From positions 62,001 to 126,000 of the forward strand of contig NZ_VOSL01000054.1 in assembly GCF_007997005.1 (NCBI RefSeq): DNA of 64,000 nt. Direction: 5' to 3'. Shown here piece by piece: positions 50,986 to 60,201 of the stretch. The DNA comes from Lujinxingia vulgaris (GTDB taxonomy: Bacteria; Myxococcota_A; Bradymonadia; Bradymonadales; Bradymonadaceae). Numbering within the stretch: position 1 is the first letter of the stretch; every line of letters begins with the position of its first letter. The notes beneath the pieces are model-generated. The model had not been told where the DNA came from. It saw nothing but the letters and a program-made list of their open reading frames with translations, and did no database searches. The translations under genes and the position numbers were made by a program.

Positions 50986-53130
50986 TTAGTAGAAGCGCGC
51001 GATCGACAGCCCGATGTTGTCGCCACCGCCCCCGCGGTTGGCCAGCAAAATCAGCTCCAGGCACGCCAGCGCCGGGTCAGGCTCAGCGAGCATGATCGCC
51101 AGGATGTTGTCCTCAGCGGCGAGCAGGTTGGCACCACCGAAGTCCGTGAGGCCGTCGGTGGTGAGCAACATGGAGTCGCCCTCAATCACCCGGAAGCGGA
51201 AGAGATCCGGCTGCGGGTCGACCGCCACGAGCTTTGCCTCTTCGATCACGAAGGTGCCCATGCAGCGCGCCAGCGCCTCGCCATGCGGCATCGCCAACGC
51301 GGTGTCGGCGGCGACGCCTTCCTTAATCGAGAGCGTCCACAGGTTGTGATCGACGGTCATCTGCTCCAGGCCCGCACCCCGCTGCAGGTACACGCGGCTG
51401 TCGCCCAGCGCCGCCAGCGTCACCACCCCATCGAGCACCACCGCGACCAGGGCTGTGGAGCCCATCACCTCGTGGGGGCTTCCTCGAAAGGGTGAATACG
51501 TGCGGTTCACATGATCCACAATCCGGTGGTTCGCGCGCCCCAGGATCTGATGAATGATGCGCGTCTCATCGACCTGGCTCTCGAGCAGGTAGGTCGGCAG
51601 CGCATCTTCCCAGACCCGCGCGGCTTCTTCGGCGAGCGCCCGGCTGGCCAGATCACCGGAGCCGTAGCTCGCGGTCGAGACCCCGTCGGCCACCACGATC
51701 AGCGCAAAGCGACCATCTTCGGAAGCGGCCGAGAAGACGCTGTCCTGATTGGTCGGGTTGCGACGACGCTTGGCGATACCGATGTGCGTGTCGCTCGCCA
51801 GGCGAATCACCGGCGGCGCGTACTCGCGCGATCGTACGCGCGCCTCAATGGCCTCGCACGCCTCGTAGAAGGCGTCCAGCATGGCCTCGACGCTGTCGTA
51901 GCGATCGGCGGCGTGCGGCCGGGTCGCGCGCGAGATCACCGGCTGCAGCCCCGGCGGGAAGCCCGGGCGGAAGTTTCGTGCGGGAATCGCCGGCGCGTAA
52001 CGCGTGTACACCGAGGCCGGCGGCACCATCCCCGAGACCAGAAAATAGAGCAGCATCCCCAGCGCGAAGATGTCCGCCGACTCTCCGTCCTTGCTGCCCA
52101 GACCGCTGAGCAGCTCGGGGGCCGAGAAACCGGGCGTTACCGCGATCTCGTCGTCGATTTTGCCCTTCTCAAAGAGGCGGTCGATGCCGTCGAGGACCGC
52201 GTCGATCTCCAGTCCGGAGGTGCCCACCTCTGGCTCGTCGTCCTCAATGACCTCCGAGATCGACGAGGAGTCGTAGGTCGGCTCATAGAAGCCCCGATCC
52301 TCGCTGGCCGTCTCGCCTTTATCGCGCAGCTCGGCGGCGCGTGCGATCTCCTCGGCCGAGAACGCAAGGGGCGTCAGCTCAATCACCGTCGCCCCCCGAT
52401 CTTCAAAGGGGTTGCCTGACTCCGGCTCCGTGATCTCCGCCGGCTCCGGCGCCTCAAAGACCTGACCGAGCGACTGCGAGATGAACAGACGCGGAAAGCC
52501 GTCTTCGCTGCCGCGATCAAACACGCGCACATTCCAGGGCGTCAGCCCCAGGTGCACCCAGCCGGCGCGATGCAGCCTTCGAAAGAGCTCGGCCACGGAA
52601 CCGAAGATCGCTTTGACCTGCTCGTACTCCAGCTCCCCGCGCACCAGGTCCACCAGGTCGCCCACCGAGACGCCCACGTTGTCCACAAAGACCGAGCGGG
52701 TGTGGTTGCCCTCACGCTCCAGAAACACCGGCGCGCGCACGAGCCGACGCACCTCTTCAGGCCACGAGTCATGCCGAGGACGGGGCCGCGTGGTCTCTTC
52801 AATCAGATAGGTCGGATGCAAAAACGCCAGCGCATCATCCCCCTGTAGATCCACTCCCGAGACCGACGCGCTCACCGCGCTCGCCACCAGAACTCGCCGC
52901 CCGTCGAACTCTTCGAGCACCTCGTCGACGCGCACCACAAGGGTGACCTCGCCAAGTTCCTCGCGACCGTAATGGCGCCCCTCCACCACGATGTCGAGGG
53001 TTTGGCCGGGAGAGGCAAAGTGCGCACCAAACGCCGCCATCTCACCGGTCGCCCGATCGCAGATCGGGCAGCTATCATCGTCACGGGTCGGCTCTCCGCA
53101 TTCGGGGCAGACCGTTTCACTCAGGGGCAT
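50986..53130 (-). CDS. Zinc-ribbon, pseudokinase and PP2C phosphatase fusion
   Basis: A 714-residue signalling protein. Residues 7-26 hold a four-Cys ribbon (CPECGEPTRDDDSCPIC). A kinase-like fold spans about 110-420. AELFRRLHRAGWVHLGLTPW is its catalytic-loop position, but the HRD Asp is replaced (HLGLTPWNV). The DFG site reads ISQSL, and no Gly-rich loop or VAIK is seen, so it should not phosphorylate. GFSAPELLSG and SADIFALGMLLYFLVSG match the APE and F-helix regions. Residues about 450-714 are a PP2C phosphatase with intact metal sites: NQDSVF, VVADGVSTASYGSGD, ALGDSRVYL, LTTDGLTD and GGGDNIG. A Ser/Thr phosphatase steered by a pseudokinase is the likely mode. AGGA supports ATG 53130; a GTG at 53148 is upstream. 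Confidence 0.87.
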   Translation of the reverse strand: MPLSETVCPECGEPTRDDDSCPICDRATGEMAAFGAHFASPGQTLDIVVEGRHYGREELGEVTLVVRVDEVLEEFDGRRVLVASAVSASVSGVDLQGDDALAFLHPTYLIEETTRPRPRHDSWPEEVRRLVRAPVFLEREGNHTRSVFVDNVGVSVGDLVDLVRGELEYEQVKAIFGSVAELFRRLHRAGWVHLGLTPWNVRVFDRGSEDGFPRLFISQSLGQVFEAPEPAEITEPESGNPFEDRGATVIELTPLAFSAEEIARAAELRDKGETASEDRGFYEPTYDSSSISEVIEDDEPEVGTSGLEIDAVLDGIDRLFEKGKIDDEIAVTPGFSAPELLSGLGSKDGESADIFALGMLLYFLVSGMVPPASVYTRYAPAIPARNFRPGFPPGLQPVISRATRPHAADRYDSVEAMLDAFYEACEAIEARVRSREYAPPVIRLASDTHIGIAKRRRNPTNQDSVFSAASEDGRFALIVVADGVSTASYGSGDLASRALAEEAARVWEDALPTYLLESQVDETRIIHQILGRANHRIVDHVNRTYSPFRGSPHEVMGSTALVAVVLDGVVTLAALGDSRVYLQRGAGLEQMTVDHNLWTLSIKEGVAADTALAMPHGEALARCMGTFVIEEAKLVAVDPQPDLFRFRVIEGDSMLLTTDGLTDFGGANLLAAEDNILAIMLAEPDPALACLELILLANRGGGGDNIGLSIARFY

Positions 53131-53245
53131 ACCATTCGTCCTGGGCACTTACGCCGGCAGCTGGTCTTCTCGACGCGCAGCCTGCCACACCCTGGGCGCA
53201 TGCAGCAAGCTCCAAGCCGACCTCAATCCCCCCCTGGGTGATGCT

Positions 53246-55330
53246 TCAGTAGAGTTGTTGAGCGCTGCACAACCCGAGATCCGTGGCCGTCTCCACCATG
53301 GCGTTACCCACCTCCGGGGGCTGTCCCTGAGGCAGCGCCGGATAGCGGGTGTCGACATCAACGATCGTCGCCTGTCCGCTGTCCCAGTGGATGCGCGCTA
53401 CGTCCCAGAACTCGCCAGTACGCTCCAGAGGCTCCAGCGCCGATTCATAACGCAGCTGCCCCTGAATGTAGATGCGCACGGTGGCGTAGGCCGTACCGAA
53501 GAGCTGTCGGTAGTAGTGGACGCCGATGGCGTACCACTCGCAGTTGGCGGGGTTGCGCATCGTGATGTTCTCCGGGCCCGCCCCGTCGCGCACGTCAATG
53601 TCGAGACTGGGATCTTCCGGGCTCCAGATCGACTCCTGAGAGCGGTTGGGGAACTGGAAGTACACGCTGAAGGGCTCCTCCGCCCAACTTCCCGGCCCCA
53701 TCTTCGTCAGGTGCAGGTCGACGTCGCTCCCTTCGCCGTCGCCCTCATCGGGGTCGCTGGGGTTGGTCCAGGTCAGCTCGATATGGATGTCCTGGTCGGG
53801 GATCGCCCGAATCTCGACCTCGGCTCCCTCACAGGAGCGGAACCCGTCGTTGTCGATCACGTTGAGGCCAATGCGGTAGGTGCCCGCGGTGAGCAGGCGG
53901 AACTCGCGGCGCGAGGTGTCGTTGCCCAGCGGATCATCCTGAGTCGGCCCCAGCTGCACGAGCGTGCCCGGAGGCCCCTGAAGCACCTCCCACTCATAGT
54001 CGACCACCTGCCCGTCGGGATCTTCGCTCTGGCTGCCATCGAGGATCACGTACTGCAGGGGGATCGCGGTGAGTGAGGGCCGGCCCATGCCGCTGACCCC
54101 GCGCACCCTCCCGAGCGCGGTGGCAATCGGGCACTCCCCGTCGGCCCCGCGCCCGACCACATCAATGACCAGCTCGGGCTGAATCGGATCATTGTTAACG
54201 ATAACCACCTCGGCGCGCTCGGTCCCCTCCTCGAAAGGGATGAAGCGCACGCCGAAGCTCACGCTCATTCCGGGCGCCACGGAGACGGGATCATCGATCG
54301 CGCCGTTGCCGCTGCGGTCCCAACTCCCAAGGTCCAGTTCAAAGGTGTTGCCGGATTGATCCACCACGACGTTTTCGATCTGCAGCACCTGAGTGCCGCA
54401 GTTGGTCACCTCCACCCGGTCGAGGCTGGAGCTCCCGATAGGCACCTGACCGAAGTTGCGGTTTCGACTGTCCACCTCAATGCAGGCCGCATCAGCGTCG
54501 GCGCGCACATCAATACGCGTCAGCCCACGGTCCTCACGGCCCGGAACCGGGTCGCGCACGTCGTTGGTCACCACCGAGATCTCCCCGGTATCCTGACCCT
54601 GACCGGTCGGCTCATAGAGCACATCGATCACAAGCTCATAACGCTCGGGGTTTTCTCCGGCCGCTTCGGAGTCGAAGGGCAAAAGCTCCAGAGGATACGA
54701 GCGCTCGGGCAGCGCGATGCTGAAGTCTTCGCCGCCGCCGTACTCCGGCGCTTCGTAAATCACCAGGGGCGCGGTGCCCACGTTGATGAGGCGAGTCTGC
54801 CGCTCTTCAAAGGCGCCGGTCCCGGCGCGCGCAAAGCGCACGATAGGTGGGTCCACCAGGATCTCCGGCGAGTTCTCCAGGGTGGTGATATCGACATAGA
54901 GTGGCGAGTCGGCCGAAAAGCGCGGATCGCTGGAGAGGATACGAACGCGACCGCGAGCGGCCTCACCGGCCTGCGGCGCATAGGTCACCTCAATGACCTG
55001 CTCTTCCTGCGCTTCCAGCGCGAAGGGGAGCTCGGGCACCGAGCCCAGGCTCAACCCGTCAGCGCTCCCCTCCCCCGTCGCCTCCAGCTCCAACTCAAAG
55101 ATCTGAAGCCGCTCATCGGAGTTGTTTCGGATCGTCAGAAACTCGGTGGCCGAATCGCCAAGCTCAACCTGCGCAAAACCAATCTGGGTCGGTGCCACCT
55201 CGATGACGCCGGCGCCGGTCTCACCGATGCCATCGCGATCGCCGCAGGCAACCAGCGCCATCGACGCCAACACCACCCAGAGCAGCATCCTACCGCCCGT
55301 TCGAAATCCCGACTGCCAGAGGCTTTGCAT
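53246..55330 (-). CDS. Lipoprotein with ASH (choice-of-anchor D) and PKD-like domains
   Basis: A 694-residue lipoprotein. MQSLWQSGFRTGGRMLLWVV leads to ALVACGD. Three tandem ASH/Hydin-like Ig domains follow, recognisable from IGFAQVELGDSATEFLTIRN, VRFARAGTGAFEERQTRLIN and NFGQVPIGSSSLDRVEVTNC. A PKD-like domain (LDGSQSEDPDGQVVDYEWEV) comes next. The C-terminal region, with SDVDLHLTKMGPG and WYAIGVHYYRQLFGTAYATV, is shared with other deltaproteobacterial surface proteins. The start at 55330 was chosen for the signal peptide; the frame is open to 55615 without one. Probably a long surface stalk. It lies between the phosphatase gene and the secretion-chaperone pair, all on the minus strand. Confidence 0.83.
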   Translation of the reverse strand: MQSLWQSGFRTGGRMLLWVVLASMALVACGDRDGIGETGAGVIEVAPTQIGFAQVELGDSATEFLTIRNNSDERLQIFELELEATGEGSADGLSLGSVPELPFALEAQEEQVIEVTYAPQAGEAARGRVRILSSDPRFSADSPLYVDITTLENSPEILVDPPIVRFARAGTGAFEERQTRLINVGTAPLVIYEAPEYGGGEDFSIALPERSYPLELLPFDSEAAGENPERYELVIDVLYEPTGQGQDTGEISVVTNDVRDPVPGREDRGLTRIDVRADADAACIEVDSRNRNFGQVPIGSSSLDRVEVTNCGTQVLQIENVVVDQSGNTFELDLGSWDRSGNGAIDDPVSVAPGMSVSFGVRFIPFEEGTERAEVVIVNNDPIQPELVIDVVGRGADGECPIATALGRVRGVSGMGRPSLTAIPLQYVILDGSQSEDPDGQVVDYEWEVLQGPPGTLVQLGPTQDDPLGNDTSRREFRLLTAGTYRIGLNVIDNDGFRSCEGAEVEIRAIPDQDIHIELTWTNPSDPDEGDGEGSDVDLHLTKMGPGSWAEEPFSVYFQFPNRSQESIWSPEDPSLDIDVRDGAGPENITMRNPANCEWYAIGVHYYRQLFGTAYATVRIYIQGQLRYESALEPLERTGEFWDVARIHWDSGQATIVDVDTRYPALPQGQPPEVGNAMVETATDLGLCSAQQLY

Positions 55331-55496
55331 ACGTCTCACCGACCAGAGGTTACGTTCCTTGAAGCGCCGCAACGACGCGACGATCGTGCGTGTGCCGACA
55401 CCATAGCGAAACCCGCCCCCCATTGGAATGGCGGGCCTGCCGCTATCGACGACCGTCACGACGCGCTCCCGGAGCGTGCCCCTGACAGGCAGCGCC

Positions 55497-56018
55497 TCAA
55501 CCGGCAGGCAGCGGACTCGTGGTCGATGCAGCGTCGCGCTGGCGCCCCCGGACCACGCCCTGGAGCGCCCGGGCTCGACGCGCGTAAACCTCATCACCCT
55601 TCCCTCCGAGGGCAATCACGCGATCGAGCATCTGGTGGGCTCGCTCCAGATTCCCCGCACGCAGAAGCGCCTCACCCAGCCGAATCAACACGTCGACATC
55701 CTCCGCGTCTTCCTCGGCAGCGCGCTCCAACCACATCACGGCCTCCTCGGCGTCGCGGCGTCTCAGCGCCACATCGCCCAGCACGAGGAGCGGATACACA
55801 CGTGTGTCATCCAGCGCCACAATCCCCAGCGCCACCTCCTCGGCCTTCTCCAGCTGCCCCTGGCGGTGAAACTCGTAGGCGCGCCCCTCAAAAAACGCCA
55901 TATCCGAGGGCGTCAGCTCCAGAATGCTCGCCATCGACTCCCCGGCCGCCACACGTTCGGCGACCTTATGAAGTGTCTTGATCTCTCTGGCATACCTGCC
56001 CTGCTTGTGCTCGCTCAT
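55497..56018 (-). CDS. LcrH/SycD-like TPR chaperone
   Basis: A 173-residue TPR protein resembling class II type III secretion chaperones. AERVAAGESMASILELTPSD and MAFFEGRAYEFHRQGQLEKA are followed by VYPLLVLGDVALRRRDAEEA and VDVLIRLGEALLRAGNLERA. The GESMASILEL segment before the first TPR is the part I most associate with LcrH/SycD/IpgC. These bind translocator proteins in the cytoplasm before secretion. The upstream gene on the same strand (67 bases) encodes a coiled-coil protein that could be its client. No other type III component is in the window. Bare TPR similarity is the main alternative. Confidence 0.65.
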   Translation of the reverse strand: MSEHKQGRYAREIKTLHKVAERVAAGESMASILELTPSDMAFFEGRAYEFHRQGQLEKAEEVALGIVALDDTRVYPLLVLGDVALRRRDAEEAVMWLERAAEEDAEDVDVLIRLGEALLRAGNLERAHQMLDRVIALGGKGDEVYARRARALQGVVRGRQRDAASTTSPLPAG

Positions 56019-56085
56019 CTCATCTTCTCCCGGGTGGTGGTCAGGCGCACATCGTGGCGCCCGAAGATCGCTGCGTGGGCTGCGC

Positions 56086-56922
56086 TCACACGCGCAGGTT
56101 GCTGATGATCGCCTTCGAGGTGTCGTGCATCGCCTGCGAGAACTGCGAGACCATCGAGAAGAGCTGGTTGATCTGCTGAAGCTGGCCCTGTACCAGCGTC
56201 ATCATCGCCGCGCGCTCCTGAGGGTCTTCGATCGACTGCAGCTCCTCCATAAATGCGGTGGGATCGCTGGAGAGCAGGTTGACCATCTCGTGGACATCGA
56301 CGTCCGCCGTGGTCTTCCCCGCCTCCTTCGTCGCTTCGGTCGAGTCCGGCGCGTCCGTCGTGTCCGGGCCTTTCGTATCGTCCGCTCGGTCGACACCACC
56401 GGACACGTTCGCGGCGTAAGCATCCAACATCCGAGCGCGCGCCGGACTGGCCCCTTCCACAAGCTCGGCGTTTCGCACGTGGGGCGATTGCAGGCTAAGC
56501 GGCCCCATCGCATCGAGCCCTCCGGACGATGGCGAGGCCGAGGCCGTGCCATACGCTTCATAGCTCGCCCCCAACTCGACCTGCATCTCGCGCACAAGCC
56601 CCTGAATCTGACCCAGGGGCATGCGATGCGAGTCGTCGTGAACATGGGTCACGCCCCCACGCTCAAAATGATGCTGAACCACCGCATCACTGAAGGCACG
56701 AAACGCATTCTCCAGTCGAGTGATCTCGCCCTTTAGCTCCAGCGACCTCGCGCTTTTGGGGTTGTCGGCGATCTGCGCCTTCAGGTCATCGATGCGTGCC
56801 AGAAAGTCGTTCTGCAGCTCCTGAACCTTGGGCGCCATCGAGGGTTTGACGCGGTCCATATCAATGGGGTTGTAGTCGACCGGCGCCTGCTGGTTGATGC
56901 CTCCACTGCTGATGCTCGTCAT
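56086..56922 (-). CDS. Probable secreted protein, type III rod/needle- or translocator-like C terminus
   Basis: A 278-residue protein without signal peptide. It starts MTSISSGGINQQAPVDYNPI, then a coiled coil (QELQNDFLARIDDLKAQIAD) and a long disordered Ala/Ser/Thr/Asp-rich middle. The C terminus is amphipathic: QQINQLFSMVSQFSQAMHDT then SKAIISNLRV. A short helical region ending in such residues is what type III inner-rod and needle subunits show. Polar, signal-less N termini and a TPR chaperone gene directly downstream are also typical of type III substrates. This is pattern-level evidence, not a family match. GAGG five bases upstream of the ATG at 56922 sets the start; the frame extends to 56982. 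Confidence 0.6.
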   Translation of the reverse strand: MTSISSGGINQQAPVDYNPIDMDRVKPSMAPKVQELQNDFLARIDDLKAQIADNPKSARSLELKGEITRLENAFRAFSDAVVQHHFERGGVTHVHDDSHRMPLGQIQGLVREMQVELGASYEAYGTASASPSSGGLDAMGPLSLQSPHVRNAELVEGASPARARMLDAYAANVSGGVDRADDTKGPDTTDAPDSTEATKEAGKTTADVDVHEMVNLLSSDPTAFMEELQSIEDPQERAAMMTLVQGQLQQINQLFSMVSQFSQAMHDTSKAIISNLRV

Positions 56923-57151
56923 GCTGACCTCGGCAATAAGGGGTGTTTCGAAGTTGAAAACCGCATCCAGAAGCATCTTCACCCGATGCTCTCCCCTTTA
57001 TTGTCGAGCGCTTCGCCGGCGTTTTGCGTCCGAGCCCCATTTTTTTTCATCACGCGCCTCCCCACCGCCTCACACTGGCCAAGGCGCGCCCCGCGTTTTA
57101 TGACTTAGTGCACCTCGCTTGCCCTGATCCCACAGGCCCGGAGCCACCATC

Positions 57152-59158
57152 GTGAAGACCTACAAACTCAACCCCACCCCCGGCTCGGCCTCGGGCCTGG
57201 ACTTTGAGCGCGACCTCAACGACGAGCAGCGCCAGGTGGTCACCGCCGGCTCCGGCCCTCTCCTGGTCATCGCCGGCGCGGGCACCGGCAAGACCCACAC
57301 CCTGACCTACCGGGTGGCGTACCTGGTCTCCAAAGGTGTGCCCCCCGAAAACATCCTGCTGCTGACCTTCACCAACCGCGCCGCCCGCGCGATGACCAGC
57401 CGCGCCAGCGCGCTGATCACCACCGACGTGACCCGCCAGTGGAGCGGCACGTTTCACTCCGTGGCCAACCGCGTCCTGCGCGAGCACGCCCCCCTTCTGG
57501 GCTACCCCAAAGACTACACGATCATCGACGGCGAAGACGCCCAGACCCTGATGAAGTCCTGCATCGCCGAGGCCGGCGTCGGCCACCTCGATCGCAAACT
57601 TCCCCGCGCCAGCATGCTCACGCGTCTTCTGAGCACCACCCTCAACACCGGCGTCTCCCTCTCCGACGCCCTCTTCGAGCGCTACCCCTACTTCGCGCAC
57701 CTGGTCACGCCCATTGAGAAGATCCTCCACCTCTATCAGATCCGTAAAAAAGAGATGGGACTGATGGACTTCGATGATCTTCTCGTGGGCTGGCATCGCC
57801 TGCTCACAGAGCACCCCGAGGTTCGCCGTCACTACGCCGCGCGTTTTGAGCACATCCTCGTCGACGAGTACCAGGACACCAACCACCTCCAGGGTGCGAT
57901 CGTCGACCTGATGGCGTCGGTGCATGGCAACCTCATGGTCGTGGGCGATGACTGCCAGTCGATCTATGCCTTTCGCGGCGCGAACTACCGCAACATCCTG
58001 GAGTTTCCCGAGCGCTACCCCGACGCCCGCCAGTACCGCCTGGAGATCAACTACCGCTCCACCCCGCAGATTTTGGAGCTGGCCAACCGCTCGATCCGCT
58101 ACAACGTCCACCAGTTCCAGAAGACGCTGCGTGCCGACCGCCCCGAAGGCCCGATGCCCGCGCACATTCACCTGCGTGACCCCAACCAGCAGGCCGCCTT
58201 TGTCTGCCAGCGCATCCTGGAGCTCGTCGATGAGGGCACCGAGCTGAGCAACATCGCTGTGCTCTACCGCTCTCACCATCACTCGCTGGAGCTGCAGCTG
58301 GAGATGACCCGCTGCGAGATCCCCTTTGTGGTGCGCTCCGGGCTGCGCTTCTTTGAGCAGGCGCATATCAAAGACGCGCTCAGCTACCTGCGCTTTCTCT
58401 TTAACCCCCGCGACGAGCTGGCGTTTTTGCGTCTGGTGCGCCAGTGGTACGGCATCGGCAACAAACGCGCGCAGGATATCTGGCTCTTCTTGAGCTCGCA
58501 GCCCGACGCCCTGGCGGCGATCGACGATCCGGCGCTTCTTGGGAGCCTGGGCGGGCGCGCCAAAACCTCGTGGGAGCGCGCCTCGAAGTTGCTCAGTCGG
58601 CTTCGCTCCGACCGCCTGGCCACCGGCCCCGATCAACTTCTGGAGACGCTGCTCCAGAGCGAGTTCAAAGATCATATTCAGAGCACCTACGATCAGGCCG
58701 ACAACCGCATCGCCGACCTGGAGCAGCTGGCCAACTACGCCGCGCAGTACGAGTCCCTCGACCATCTTCTTGGTGAGATCAGCCTGCTCTCGGGCATCTC
58801 CGGCCAGGAGATCGGTGTGGGGGAGGCGTTCGACGACCAGTTCGTCTGCTTGAGCTCGGTGCACCAGGCCAAGGGCCTGGAGTGGGACGCGGTCTTCATC
58901 CTCAGCTTGAGCGATGGGGAGTTTCCGCATCAGAGCGCCTCGCAAGATCAGGCGCAGATGGAGGAGGAGCGGCGTCTTTTTTATGTGGCGACCACCCGCG
59001 CCAAACGCGATCTTCACCTCTGTCACCCGCTCATCAAGACCACCCGCGACCGAACGCCTGTGGTGCTCCGCGAGTCGCCCTTCGTGCAGGAGCTTCGCGA
59101 TGAGTCGCACGTCGAGCAGCGCCCGCTTCCCTGGGAAGACTGGAAGATCGAGGCGTAG
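57152..59158 (+). CDS. UvrD/Rep/PcrA-family ATP-dependent DNA helicase
   Basis: A 668-residue superfamily 1A 3'-5' helicase. Motif Q/I: LNDEQRQVVTAGSGPLLVIA then GAGTGKTHTLTYR (Walker A). Motif Ia: LLLTFTNRAARAM. Motif II: VDEYQDTNHLQGA. Motif III: MVVGDDCQSIYAFRGA. Motif IV: LEINYRSTPQI. Motif V: VHQAKGLEWDAVFI. Motif VI: RRLFYVATTRAKRDL. It lacks the exonuclease domain of RecB/AddA and is shorter than UvrD (about 720) by its C-terminal tail. It unwinds DNA in repair or replication restart. The start is GTG with GGAG eight bases upstream. No operon partner. Confidence 0.93.
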   Translation: MKTYKLNPTPGSASGLDFERDLNDEQRQVVTAGSGPLLVIAGAGTGKTHTLTYRVAYLVSKGVPPENILLLTFTNRAARAMTSRASALITTDVTRQWSGTFHSVANRVLREHAPLLGYPKDYTIIDGEDAQTLMKSCIAEAGVGHLDRKLPRASMLTRLLSTTLNTGVSLSDALFERYPYFAHLVTPIEKILHLYQIRKKEMGLMDFDDLLVGWHRLLTEHPEVRRHYAARFEHILVDEYQDTNHLQGAIVDLMASVHGNLMVVGDDCQSIYAFRGANYRNILEFPERYPDARQYRLEINYRSTPQILELANRSIRYNVHQFQKTLRADRPEGPMPAHIHLRDPNQQAAFVCQRILELVDEGTELSNIAVLYRSHHHSLELQLEMTRCEIPFVVRSGLRFFEQAHIKDALSYLRFLFNPRDELAFLRLVRQWYGIGNKRAQDIWLFLSSQPDALAAIDDPALLGSLGGRAKTSWERASKLLSRLRSDRLATGPDQLLETLLQSEFKDHIQSTYDQADNRIADLEQLANYAAQYESLDHLLGEISLLSGISGQEIGVGEAFDDQFVCLSSVHQAKGLEWDAVFILSLSDGEFPHQSASQDQAQMEEERRLFYVATTRAKRDLHLCHPLIKTTRDRTPVVLRESPFVQELRDESHVEQRPLPWEDWKIEA

Positions 59159-59301
59159 AGCCACCACCTTGACACCCGCACGCGCGCCGCGCCACCTTAG
59201 CGCCACTCGCCGCGCCCGGATCGGTGCGCACTCTGAGTCGACACAACCTCGTACGCCTCGCCACACCGGGCCCCTTCTTCCCTCTGACCTGTGAGACTCC
59301 T

Positions 59302-60201
59302 ATGGCCAACGCACCTCTACTCTCCGGCGCCCTGACTGCCCTGATCACGCCTTTTACACCCGCGGGTGAAGTCGACTTCGACGCCCTGCGCGCGCTGGTC
59401 GATCGCCAGATTGAAGGCGGCATCAACGGTCTCGTTCCCTGCGGGACCACAGGTGAGGCGGCCACGATGAGCGACGATGAGTGCGCCGCCGTCATCAAGG
59501 CGGTCGTCGAGCACGTCGATGGCCGCGTCCCGGTGGTCGCCGGCACCGGCTCCAACTGCACCGCCTCGACCATCGCGTTTACGCGCCGCATCGCCGAGGA
59601 GAACCCCGGAAAGATCGCCGCCGCCCTGGTCGTGACGCCCTATTATAACAAGCCGGGGCAGGCCGATATGATCCGCCACTTCGAGGCGGTCGCCAACGAG
59701 GGCGGCCTGCCCGTGCTCCTCTACAACGTGCCCGGCCGAACCGGGGTCTCGATGAGCGCCGACACCATCGTCGCGCTCTCGAAACACGCCAACATCATCG
59801 GGGTCAAGGAAGCCAGCGCCGACCTTGTGGTCGATACCGACATCGCCGCCCGCGTCGCCCCTGACTTCGCGCTCCTCTCCGGCGACGACTTTACCACCTT
59901 CCCCTTCATGGCCATCGGCGGCCACGGCTGCATCTCGGTGGTCTCCAACGTGAGCCCGGAGACGATGAGCACGCTCTGCAAAGCCGCCGCCGAGGGCAAC
60001 TTCGAGCAGGCGCTGACGCTTCATCGCAAGCTCCAGCCCCTGGCACGCATCCTCTTCGAGCGCAGCAACCCCATCCCCGTCAAAGCGGCCGCGGCCGCGC
60101 TCGGGTGGTGCTCTCCCATGATGCGTGGCCCGCTCTATGCGCCCGATGAGGCTTTTGTGGCGCGACTTCGTCAGGCCCTCAACGACTTCGGGTTGGCATG
60201 A
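59302..60201 (+). CDS. dapA: 4-hydroxy-tetrahydrodipicolinate synthase
   Basis: A 299-residue class I aldolase. It condenses pyruvate with aspartate semialdehyde in lysine and diaminopimelate synthesis. Landmarks are the substrate loop LVPCGTTGEAATM, Tyr in LLYNVPGRTGVSM and Schiff-base Lys in IIGVKEASADL. The C-terminal helical part is of normal length. The start at ATG 59302 fits the family; upstream in-frame sequence (to 59224) does not. Its last four bases overlap dapB (ATGA), so the two steps are translated together. Confidence 0.96.
   Translation: MANAPLLSGALTALITPFTPAGEVDFDALRALVDRQIEGGINGLVPCGTTGEAATMSDDECAAVIKAVVEHVDGRVPVVAGTGSNCTASTIAFTRRIAEENPGKIAAALVVTPYYNKPGQADMIRHFEAVANEGGLPVLLYNVPGRTGVSMSADTIVALSKHANIIGVKEASADLVVDTDIAARVAPDFALLSGDDFTTFPFMAIGGHGCISVVSNVSPETMSTLCKAAAEGNFEQALTLHRKLQPLARILFERSNPIPVKAAAAALGWCSPMMRGPLYAPDEAFVARLRQALNDFGLA

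Noticed and set aside
57098-59266. 722-codon minus-strand frame opposite the helicase
   Set aside because: The helicase motifs are complete on the plus strand; the antisense product is a compositional artefact.
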